Below are positions 18,254 through 27,485 of a stretch of DNA of 40,000 nt, one piece after another (the first letter of the stretch is position 1; each line of letters opens with the position of its first letter). The stretch spans positions 1-40,000 of the forward strand of contig LUCW03001942.1 in assembly GCA_001586965.3 (NCBI GenBank). Reading direction: 5' to 3'. Position numbers and translations under genes: made by a program. The notes beneath the pieces were generated by a model. The model saw only the letters and a program-made list of their open reading frames with translations. It did no database searches and was not told the origin of the DNA. Source of the DNA: Sphaeroforma sirkka (Eukaryota > Opisthokonta > Ichthyosporea > Ichthyophonida).

Positions 18254-19319
18254 CTTGATGTATGGAGGGACACTGTTTCTCTCCCCAGGCGAACGAGAAG
18301 CACTGTGTCCACGATAACGAGACCTGTCATCCCGCTGCATGGACCGCCCCTCGACTATCGGCATCCCGTTCAGCACTTCCCCTAGATCTCTGAGAATACG
18401 ATTGCAAAGACGAGTCCTTAGAATTCTCGTCCACGCTCCCTATCCATGTATATTCTCCTGGGCGTTTTGTCGCGTCCTTCATAGCGCATCGCAATCACTG
18501 AGGCTGATGCTGCGTAACCGCCAATCGATGTAAATATAGTAGTAAAGAACGCTCGTGTATTGCCCTCCAGGCAAGTAGAAAACAAGAACAGGACCAACTG
18601 ATCGGGCTCTTGAATTCTACGAGCGAGTCGCTTACTTGAAAACCGATCCTTGGCTCACTTAAAAGTGGAGCTAGCCACTTGTGCGGAGTGAAACGAAGCA
18701 CATGCCGGTTCTTCTCTATGCCATCGCGGATCTCCTCGTTAGACGGAAGTTCGCACGGTTGATCTTAATCGTACTCTTGCCGAATTCGTTGAGTATTCAA
18801 ATTGCCATTGTCTTCAGCCTTTTTAATAGCTGCCTTCAATGCCGCAATGAACTTCTTGGCTGCCTCGCTGAGTCCAGTATCCATAGCATCGTCATCAACA
18901 CCACCGTCGTCGTCGCCTGGTGATCACCGGTACTATCTGTCGATCTATCCCCAGAAGAGTGCTGTCGAGAAGAAATACCACTGTCTGAACGCTTCTAGAT
19001 AAGCATAGGTGCCCGCATACACTCATATTAATAATCAGAGCTGTCCTTAATACCCTCTTCACTTTCTATGATGTCCATCGACTCCTGTTGCACGATCGAT
19101 TTATGCCAATCTCAGCTAGCTCCTGAGCAAGCCGCTGACGCTCTTTGTACAGAGCATATGTGTCACCTTTTAGTTCTGCGCAGCAGCCCAGGCTTGAACG
19201 GCCACACTCCTACCTTGGTTAAACAGCTTAGCACAGGGTCCAAACGTGCGCATAGTGTTATGCTCCATCTGTTAGCGGCGGTGTAGGGGACTGATAGTAA
19301 AGTGCTAGTGTATCTAAAG
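18254..19319 (-). pseudogene. Probable element 3 gag, no intact frame
   Basis: This is the place where gag should lie. Only short frames with unremarkable content remain on either strand. I assign it to gag solely because it sits between the LTR-like sequence and the zinc knuckle. Confidence 0.35.
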
Positions 19320-19680
19320 TATGGTGCATTCGATTAAATTTACTTATGATCTCAACCTCAGTTATATACTGATGGTGTTTGTACTAGTGTTCAACCACTT
19401 GGGTTGGCCAGGGTAAAAACTCATATGATCAGTATGAGAAACCTTATGCAGCACACTTTAGCACTCGGATATATTTTCTAGAAATAAATATATCATATTC
19501 TCTGTTACTACTCTCAGTCTCGGACCTCGGCTCTTGGCTAACCGATGGCCCGTATTCTATAAATAGAATAACCTGAGAAGAAGTCTCAAATTACTCTTAC
19601 GTTCTCTCGGGCTCCCACCTATACTTATATTAATTTGAGAACAAATCTCAAATTACTCTCGGGCTGACGACGCAAAACGT
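19320..19680 (-). repeat. LTR-like sequence A (probable 5' LTR of element 3)
   Basis: Its reverse complement shares a long core with 22020-22420: GGTTTCTCATACTGA, then ATATGAG, TTTTACCCTGGCCA, CCCAAG, TGAACACTAG and ACAAACACC. A TATA-like TATATAAC lies just downstream in the sense direction (minus), leading into element 3. Upstream are spaced CCCGAGAG repeats, as in the other copy. Exact ends not determined. Confidence 0.6.
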
Positions 19681-21314
19681 TATTAACGTATATAAAATTA
19701 CGTCTACTACTGTAGTCTCTCACCATCCGAGTGACCGTAGGCTTATTGTTAAACCGAGATCGCAGTTTATACTCCACTGATGAGCTAACCTGACGTATCA
19801 TCAAGGCCACACACTGGTCGCAACCAGCGCTAGTTTGCTCTTTGAATTTGAGCAAGAGAGAATACGCCCTGGTCGTCTTGCATTCATCCCGCGCCCTAAA
19901 CCAAGGCAACAGGAACGTCCGGTCGTCATCATCGAGACGCTTACATGAACCGTGCACCTTCAATAATACTATTACAATTTTTGTTCGACGTGGAGTTGTT
20001 AAAAAATCTACCCATAATCAAAAAAAAAATTGACACATCGGCCCAAAATTAAATAAGTCGGTCTATCAGCACTGTCTATCGTAATTATATCGTAGCTACC
20101 TGCTAGTCAAGCACAGTATGTCTAATTGTAGTTATCAACACAGTAGGGTTTCAAACAATTTATTAGACATTCCTCCGAGCTCTTCCAGCACAAATGCTCG
20201 GATATCCCTACTGTACAACCTATAAGTATATTTTCTCAGTCAGCCACAGAACTCCAAGCTACTTCTTCCTTCATCCTCACTATGCTGGCCTGGCGTCCAC
20301 AAGATCCTCTATCCTGTCATATCAGCTCCATCAGTAGAATTATATATAAGTTTACTAATCGCCATGACAGCTCCTTGTCCATCCTCCTAAGTGATAGACC
20401 TCTGTAGTTTGGTACCTAAGTATAGTACCGAACTATACCCTTGTGGCTATTACAAGAGAGAAGAGACATGAAAGAACAAAAATCAATAAAATTAATAAAT
20501 AGTGGTTATGGCTATAAGCATAGCCTCTTTTTTTTCCAATTTTTTTTATATAACAGAGAAGAAGGCTAAAGGTATGAGATTGCTTGTGAATTTTTTTTGG
20601 CGCATCACTCTTAAAGTTAATCTACTCTAAATAAAATATGTAGTCTTCATTAGAATGTAATATATATATATACGAAAACATACCAATATTTGTGGCTGTT
20701 GTTCAATGCCCATATGATACCACCACAGTATGAATCATGTAACCTTGCCGGTAGTGCGAAGGAAATTAGTTGGAATCATGGTCTCATCAGAAGGCCAAGT
20801 GGTTCCTCTCGACGAAGCAGAAGCGTCCCTGGCAGGCTCAGAAGTATGTCTCTGTAACTGTGCGGTTTGTTAGTACGCTATCGGGTTACCCAGCTTGTAT
20901 ATGAATAGAATGGTTGCCGCACATATATTTTCTCGGAGCGCAGAAACACAGCGCCAAATTGTTAATATACGGCTTAGAAACTATACCTTTGAAGTAAACC
21001 TCTATGCTATCCTCTTGAACAAGCACTATGTTTCCTGTGGTGTACCCCGGGTATTGGCTAGTTGATCAGAGATCCAGGTGTGAAGTGTTGGGGTGATAGC
21101 TGCTGGTACGGTTTCCATTAGCGTGACAGATGATATAAGTTTTGCAAACGAGATTTAAATAAATATACTCTACCACCAGGAAGCTGTGTACAACTTATTA
21201 TCCCTTCAGGCCTATAATACCGGTCGGAATCGGACTAGAATGGGCCTAGCGCACTAACTGCTATTTTACTCAGTTCAGCATATACTGCGAGAGACAGTCA
21301 AAATCTCATAACAC
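19681..21314. other. Non-coding region, no gene recognised
   Basis: No ORF with conserved content on either strand. AT-rich, with several homopolymer runs (for example 20529-20547 and 20590-20598). Short frames here lack an ATG or any motif. Confidence 0.45.
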
Positions 21315-21390
21315 ACGGCTTGTTTCTACCACTAGAGCAAACGGGGCTATTTACTATATGGTCTACCCCTGGCCTTGAACACTAAAAGCC
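21315..21390 (+). repeat. Dispersed direct repeat, copy 1
   Basis: ACGGCTTGTTTCTACCACTA, then AGCAAAC, GGGCTA, TTACTATATG and CCTTGAA recur at 25856-25925 in the same orientation with a few differences. It may be the edge of a dispersed element. Confidence 0.7.
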
Positions 21391-21529
21391 CATGGAACAA
21401 TAGCCAAGAGTGATCTATGTCGATAGTGTCTGTTGTATCGATATAATAACCTACAAGATCATTATCTATCTGTTCATAGGTTGACGGAGCTTGCGTGTGG
21501 TACGTAACAGTGAGACAAACACCACCCAA

Positions 21530-21629
<100 letters not shown>

Positions 21630-21650
21630 ATGTATTTAGTATGTTTTAGT

Positions 21651-21735
21651 GAGGCTTGTGTGGTGTACCAGACGCGCTGTCTGCATTATGCCCACACAAA
21701 CTCGGACAGACTTCCGCGAACGGCGCAACGCGGGT
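21651..21735 (+). repeat. Direct repeat pair, copy 1 (partner 22587-22685)
   Basis: Both copies share TGTACCAGACGC, CTGTCTGCAT or CTGCCTGCAT, CACAAACTCGGA and AGACTTCCG, then CGCAAC. About 85 bp, same strand, about 940 bp apart. Confidence 0.75.
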
Positions 21736-22019
21736 CCACGGAAGCTATCGGGTTGTATTTGCTCTTAAAAGCTTTTTAAACTAGAGTTTTACATACCGAA
21801 TTTTTCAATTGTAGGGTGGGTGAGTGTTACTTTGGTTCTATTTTGCTGTCGACTAGTGCGTGTGCGGAAGTGTGATTTTGGTTGTTCTTGACACCCATAA
21901 TTTATACATATAACGTCCACTAATATTTTACCAAATATATATTCTATGTTTTGCAATCACTATCACTGAGAGACTACAGGTTTTAGGCCAGATTTTTCAG
22001 CAACAAACCATCTTTAATT

Positions 22020-22420
22020 ATGAAAGTCTTCAGAGTTAGCTCACTCCCGAGAGCTAATCAAGTTGTTTAAATTACTCCCAAGAGTTGAGTTATTTCTTAA
22101 CCGACTTCCGAGAGCAGATTAAGTTTCTCAGCCGATTCCCGAGAGTAGATTAAGCCTGTCAACCGCAACATTCTATTAATAGCTGCGGTTCTATGTGAGT
22201 CACAACCTATGCGGAAAGGCATTATGTGATCAGCGTGAGATTTAGTTGCAGCGAAGTTAAAGTAGAAAGGCATCGAAATGTTAAAGTGTTCCGCATAAGG
22301 TTTCTCATACTGACAATATGAGCTTTTACCCTGGCCAGCCCAAGCGACTGAACACTAGCACAAACACCTTAGGTATAAAACCAAAGGTGAGGTCAGAAAT
22401 AAATACATACATTTGCAGTT
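22020..22420 (+). repeat. LTR-like sequence B, divergent from copy A
   Basis: Sense strand plus. It starts with four spaced CCGAGAG or CCAAGAG repeats (22045-22155), then GCATAAGGTTTCTCATACTG, TTTTACCCTGGCCAGCCCAA and a TATA box (GGTATAAAACC, about 22373). It matches the reverse complement of 19320-19680, so the two copies point away from each other. No gag or pol follows within the next 500 bp, so it may be a solo or truncated LTR. Confidence 0.6.
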
Positions 22421-22586
22421 TATTTAAAGTCTACTACATTTCACTCTAACAATAACATTATGCCCTCGTGCGCTTGGCTTTCCTAATCATTATCTCTAAT
22501 TAGCGTCTACTTGCTATCCTAGCTATTTTGAGCCTCGTATTTTTTTTTTTTCGTAAAAAACAATGAAATCGTTTTGGTTTGCTTTG

Positions 22587-22685
22587 AGGCATGTGTGGTG
22601 CGTGCGCACATGATGTACCAGACGCACTGCCTGCATCATGCCTACACAAACTCGGAAAGACTTCCGGGAACGCCGCAACCGGACT
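22587..22685 (+). repeat. Direct repeat pair, copy 2 (partner 21651-21735)
   Basis: See the partner; this copy has an extra CGTGCGCACATGA insertion near its start. Confidence 0.75.
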
Positions 22686-22980
22686 ATGCGCTTTGAGCTG
22701 TTCCCAAGGCTTGGAATATTCAGTGAGATGAGGTATTATTCGGCGAGAGCGCCTGTGTTGGTTGTGCAGTGTTTAGTGATTTCACGTATGTGTATGCTAC
22801 ACGTGCATGATCTATCTCGGATAGGCGCCCACAAATAAAGTGGGTATCCAAAGTTCAGCGTCAAAGGATCTTCACTTCTATCGGACAAACCAGATTGTTT
22901 CAGAGCTGATAAGGATAATATTATTCATCTCAAAAATGACAAGTATGTATGTTACAATGTATGAACATATGGTATGGCTC

Positions 22981-23605
22981 TCATAGTCGCTGTAGTGGTT
23001 CAGGAAAGAATGATGGGAAGAAGTGGTCAGTAAATTCCCGTTTGAAGCTTGGGCCAAGTGAGTCGACAATGGAAGATATGCGCTGAGTCAATTCGGGCCG
23101 GTGTTGACAAAACACTGTTACTATCGAATGTTCCATATATTCGCTTGCTGACCTACTAAGTAGAGTACCCACTTCTGTGGTACGGATCGGGTCTGCGTCG
23201 TGTAGTGCCGCGGAATGGGTTAGTGTAGAGTATGAAATACCGAGAAGGACCAGGTTATTCGTCATAATCCGGTCGAGGAGCGAGGATGGGGCTAAGCTAA
23301 TGCCGCACCAGACCACGGATGAATTTGGTATGTGTTGGCTGGCCTGGATCGGAAGTATCATAGGCGGAACCAACAAGCGCGATGATTTGGTTTGAACCGA
23401 AATTTGGTTGCCGATGCGCAGTAAGTGACCGGAGTATTCTTTTTGGGGTCCAGACAACCATATGCTTTAACTAAGTGCTTGAATTTGCGTGACCACTCGG
23501 CTTTTGTAACTGACCTATTCAAAGGGTGTAAGTGAAGCAGAATCGCGATTAGCGCTACGTACACTATTTTTATTAAATAAATGGTAAAGGCCTGTGCGTT
23601 TGTTT
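22981..23605 (-). pseudogene. Unrecognised frames downstream of RNase H fragment
   Basis: Frames 23457-22981 (158 codons, no ATG needed if a polyprotein part) and 23564-23358 lie directly after the RNase H fragment on the same strand and overlap each other. The segment WSRKFKHLVKAYGCLDPKKN could belong to a polyprotein. I recognise no catalytic motif. Confidence 0.3.
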
Positions 23606-23606
23606 A

Positions 23607-24090
23607 CTATATAGCTCTGCGTCGGTGAGCTGCGAACGCGATTTCTTGTAGTCGCGCACGGTGACCCAGCGGTATTGGGTACGGGTAGATATTAGGAAAC
23701 ATTGCTCTTGCATCATTCAGACGATCGCGGGATATATAGTCCGTGATCTCATTGTTAACTCCTGGTACGTGTTCGCAGGAGCTCTCAATGTCGAAGGATA
23801 CTTCAATCTCCGTTAATAGTCGCAGAAGACTGAGTATATCTGCAACTGGGCGGGTGCGCGTTTTTACGTTTGCAACGGCCCCTTCAATGTCGGACAGAAT
23901 CACTATATGTCGACCACTCCACACTGGACCAAATGTGTCCGCCATATAGACAACCGCCAAGAGTTCTAGTGCGGTTATGGAGAATAGTTTCCCCCCTTCC
24001 GCGATGGGGTAATGATGGTGCTTTGTCATTTTAAAAACCACTCTCCGGTGGAGATGAAACCCTTTGCCCCTTCTGATTTTTGATGCAATT
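23607..24090 (-). pseudogene. Element 4 fragment: RNase H-like domain of a retroelement
   Basis: The frame 24041-23607 has SITALELLAVVYMADTFGPV (catalytic Glu helix), HIVILSDIEGAVANVKTRTR (third acidic motif), then EHVPGVNNEITDYISRD, the closing H..G..N..D..SR motif. Upstream, in another frame, GAKGFISTGEWF fits the start of the domain, so a frameshift lies near 24040. The ELLAV...SD...AV pattern is that of RNase H in DIRS/Ngaro-type and related retroelements. No RT is seen in the next kilobase. Confidence 0.7.
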
Positions 24091-25376
24091 TTGTTCTGTG
24101 ACCGCTATGTGATCTTTCAGCTTCGTACCTGATCCGCTTGGTCATACTAGTTCTTGATTACTTTTTCTTTGTGTGTGTTCTATTTTTGTGGTATCACTTG
24201 TTTGGCTAGAAGGATTTTTAGATGCTTGTTTTTTTTGAGATCTGATCGATTTAAAGCTTCTTCATTTACTGCCTGTGATTGTGTCGAGTTGTTATATCTG
24301 TGTTCTTTGTGAACCTTCTCAAACAACTCCTTCGATTATTTCGCACACGTGTTGATGTTCTAAGATTTGAACCTTCATACCTATTTGATGTTCTAAGATT
24401 TAAACCTGCATACCCTTTTATTCTAGTCAATTCTCTCTATTTTGGAAATGTTACTGACTCTGTGTTGTGCATCTTCTTGTGTGCTATTACTTGCTTCTTG
24501 TTGTGCAATGTAATCGTGTTATCCTTGATGGACTAAACTGGATGTCTTAATGCGATAAGTTCTCTTTTGTAGATTGAAATGTTCTCTGTACTACATTGTT
24601 CGGTTAGTAGCTTCATGCATCAGTGCTAGTACCGCTGGGTGCCTTTTCCAATGCCTTATTTTGTGAGCCTAAGCCCCTTACGCTTGTACCTCTGATACAA
24701 ACGTAATGTTGAGCCTCGTCTGATTTGCTAGGACGTATATTCTATTGTGGGAACATTTATATAATCACGATGTTGATTGACACTTTCTCGGATTTGTAAA
24801 TCCCCAACATTGATGAATTAATCACCGTGATACTTTTCGAGAACACACTCCTTGTAACTCACTTTCACTTATAAGAAAATTACCTGTTGTTTCTTAAGAA
24901 GTTTACCTGTTGTTCTTGTGGTTTCTATTGTGCCCAGGCAAGCTTCTTTTCTTCCTGTTTCAGTTTATCTTGCGCCGGCTTCGCTTCTAGGTGAGTTCTC
25001 CTTCCCGTCGGTTCCTCTTGTTGACCTCCGCTTCCTCTTCGCTTGAAAGTTGAGCTTGTTGCCCACTTCTACTCCTTAGTGCAAAATAAATAGAGTTCTT
25101 GAATCACTATTCTATGGTAGTTGAACTTCCTTTTGGTTCTTTCATGAGTTGCTTGTGTCACAGACTATAGTTGACTTATCTATAAGGATATTGTAAAAAA
25201 TGTAGTGTTAAGAGTAGCTGGAAGTTACGATTCAAGGGATACAATATACCCCTTCTCAAGTACGGTTATCTCAGCTTGGAAAAGTCATTAGTCTGAGAGA
25301 ACCGGACTGAGTCTTTATTTGTGTTTTCACTAGACTCAGGATTTCTGGGATATAGACTGTGTAATTAACGGTCAAA
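24091..25376. other. T-rich non-coding region, no gene recognised
   Basis: Plus strand T- and C-rich. A small tandem duplication, TGTTCTAAGATTTGAACCTT, lies at about 24355-24414. The plus frame at 24279-24536 is hydrophobic and Phe/Leu-rich as expected from the base composition; I do not call it a gene. Confidence 0.45.
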
Positions 25377-25901
25377 TTGGTAAGTTTTAGACGGGATACT
25401 TATGGTATAAATCTTATTCTACCGTCAGCCGAACTATCTGTGTCGACCGACGCGTGGCACGCCAGTGTATTACACGCTTTAATTTATGTTTTAGGGTTTG
25501 GTCATGCTGGTCCGACAGCGACTAGAGTGGATGAATCGTGCGTTTTGAACAAGTACGGTTTGATAAAAACTCGACTCGATACGGGCATTGACGGTCGCTT
25601 ATCTTCCGGTATCATGAATGCTGTGTATCTCAAGGGATTATCCCAACACAAATTGACTGCGCACGTATACCAAATGTCAAACAGTGACATACACGTAATC
25701 CAGAGCAGATATTTACGACACCGTTCACGAGATTACCGAGCTGGGTCAAATAGGTGTGATTGTGACGACAATGACGACAATGATGACGATAATGGTGACA
25801 AGAAAAGTAATAACAAGGACGGTGATGACAAAAAAACGGTGATGACAAAAAAGGTACGGCTTGTTTCTACCACTAAGCAAACAGGGCTAGTTACTATATG
25901 A
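25377..25901 (+). other. Unrecognised 174-codon open frame with acidic Asp/Asn repeat tail
   Basis: Open from a TTG (no ATG until MNAVYLKG near 25614). Residues 62-73 read GLIKTRLDTGID, which includes an Asp-Thr-Gly triplet and could be a protease remnant or chance. The C-terminal third is Asp/Asn/Lys-rich from GATGACAA-like codon repeats. The last part runs into the dispersed repeat at 25856. It could be an exon or a retroelement fragment; no family is recognised. Confidence 0.25.
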
Positions 25902-25925
25902 TTTACCCGGGGCCTTGAATACACA
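25856..25925 (+). repeat. Dispersed direct repeat, copy 2 (partner 21315-21390)
   Basis: Same text as the partner with small changes (AGCAAACAGGGCTAGTTACT). It overlaps the end of the open frame at 25377-25901. Confidence 0.7.
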
Positions 25926-26122
25926 GAAAAAACAAACAAACGGGACAACACTACGTGTGAATACTATTGGACCCACTGGACGGCTGGTTTTATTTATTCG
26001 GTGCTAAGTTTCGGTGCAGGCGTAGGCTGTCCAGTGCTTGCGCGATGGACATCGCCAGGTAGTCTATGGCACCGCCAAGCGCATACTAGCGGAGCCATTC
26101 GAGGCACTCTGTATGTTACTCA

Positions 26123-26612
26123 ACTGAGCCTGTGGCCAGTATACTATGCCGGCGTAGAGCTCAGGTATGCTCAAGTCAACCCTAAAATCCTAAAACTGAG
26201 CCTGTGGTCAGTATACTATGCCGGCGTAGAACTCAAGTACGCTCAAGCCAACCCTAGAACCCAAACACTGAGTCTGTGGCCAGTATACTATGCCGGCGTA
26301 GAACTCAAGTACGCTCAAGCCAACCCTAGAACCCAAACACTGAGTCTGTGGCCAGTATACTATGCCGGCGTAGAACTCAAGTACGCTCAAGCCAACCCTA
26401 GAACCCAAAAACTGAGTCTGTGGCCAGTATACTATGTCGGCGTGGAGCTCAGGTACGCTCAAGCCAACTCTAAACCCCTAAAACTGAGTCTGTGGCCAGT
26501 ACACTATGCCGGCGTAGAGCTCAGGTACGCTCAAGCCAACTCTAAACCCCTAAAACTGAGTCTGTGGTCATTATACTATGCCGCCGTAGAGCTCAGGTAC
26601 GCTCACACTCAT
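26123..26612. repeat. 72-bp minisatellite, seven copies
   Basis: Unit starts CTGAGTCTGTGGCCAGTATA and recurs every 72 bp from 26124 to 26556. Because 72 is a multiple of three, frames on both strands stay open through it (24-residue repeat LSLWPVYYAGVELKYAQANP in one). The plus frame opens at a GTG with no ATG; I treat it as a repeat, not a gene. Confidence 0.9.
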
Positions 26613-26728
26613 GCCACCAGGGGTGTACTATGTAGAAGGCTTTCGGCGATGGAGGTGCGCTACCTCACGTCCTAAAGCTGCGGTGACTAGACATCGATGA
26701 GGAGGAGCGGATAGACGAACTGCAAAGA

Positions 26729-27035
26729 AATGAATGCGATGTGAGAGTATGTGTGCAATGAATGCGATGTGAGAGTGTGTGTGCCATGAAAGCGATGTGA
26801 GAGTATGTGTGCCATGAATGCGATGTGAGAGAATGTGTGCAATGAATGCGATGTGAGTGTGTGTGCCATGAATGCGATTTGAGAGTATGTGCCATGAATG
26901 CGATGTGAGAGTATGTGTGCCATGAATGCGATGTGAGAGAGAATGTGTGCAATGAATGCGATGTGAGTGTGTGTGCCATGAATGCGATGTGAGAGTATGT
27001 GTGCAATGATGCGATGCGAGAGCATGTGTGCCAGT
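26729..27035. repeat. 26-30-bp minisatellite, about 11 copies
   Basis: Unit GCGATGTGAGAGTATGTGTG then CCATGAAT, with length variants. Open frames in it are by-products. Confidence 0.9.
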
Positions 27036-27147
27036 GGTCCAACACACGACATGGACGTTACCATAGGCTGCACAATCACGGCTCATAGAAGCGACTTGCG
27101 AAACGAGCGCACACAAACCGAACGCATACAAAGACCAGATAGACACG

Positions 27148-27262
27148 TACATGTTATGTATCTGTGACAGGCACGTTTAATAATAATACAAATTCTACTT
27201 AATATGTACATGTTATGTATCTATCACAAGCATGTTTAATAAATAATACTACAAACTCTACT
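27148..27262 (-). repeat. 57-bp direct duplication with ATTAAA poly(A)-like signals
   Basis: Two copies of TACATGTTATGTATCT, then CA(G/A)GCA(C/T)GTTTAAT. On the minus strand each gives ATTAAA (27235-27240 and 27176-27181), about 130 and 190 bases past the kinase stop codon; either could be its polyadenylation signal. Confidence 0.5.
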
Positions 27263-27371
27263 TGGTCTAATGACTGGACCTTTGCGCTGGATGTGGTGCG
27301 TGTGCGGGTAACTTAAGGCTTCAGGCTTACGGAGCCGCACACCCAGCCAGCGCAATGGCTGTACACACACG

Positions 27372-27485
27372 CTACACATACACCAAGTTGAGTCCGGATT
27401 GCGAGCTGTTGTTCAACGACACACTCGACCCGCCCGCGGCCGCGTTGGACCACTTCTCAATCACTTGATCTCGCAGTTGTACGTA
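27372..27485 (-). CDS. SLK-like terminal exon 13 with stop codon
   Basis: 37 codons and TAG (27374-27372): [20 protein letters not shown], then a Ser/Asn-rich tail ending LNLVYV. Acceptor CCCCCCAG at 27486, phase 0, matching exon 12. Too short for simple ORF calling. It is found by phase, pyrimidine tract and continued helical text before the Ser-rich tail. Confidence 0.8.
   Translation of the reverse strand, partial: YVQLRDQVIEKWSNAAAGGSSVSLNNSSQSGLNLVYV

Larger units (their letters stand above)
15611..19680 (-). mobile_element. Element 3: decayed gypsy-like retrotransposon, no integrase found
   Basis: Minus-strand order from the right: LTR-like sequence (about 19680-19320), gag with a zinc knuckle (about 18250), protease (18130-17669), reverse transcriptase (17585-16653), RNase H (16590-15895), then an acidic frame ending at 15611. 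Frames change many times. The RT motifs (GFNQCTIAEEDRHKT, FVDD) differ from elements 1 and 2 (YHQ/YHR, YIDD), so this is a separate lineage. No Dam-like or integrase motif is seen before 15611, and no left LTR is recognised; the 3' part may be deleted. Confidence 0.75.

Noticed and set aside
19625..19963. 112-codon minus-strand ORF as a gene
   Set aside because: It starts at TTG, has no recognised motif and overlaps LTR-like sequence A.
24279..24536. Hydrophobic plus-strand ORF as a membrane protein
   Set aside because: T-rich DNA yields Phe/Leu/Val codons by composition; it contains a tandem duplication and no conserved motif.
26001..26675. 224-codon plus-strand frame of 24-residue repeats as a gene
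   Set aside because: It starts at GTG, not ATG, and consists of a 72-bp minisatellite whose length keeps frames open on both strands.
26729..27035. CRISPR-like regular array
   Set aside because: Contiguous tandem repeats with no unique spacers, in eukaryotic DNA.
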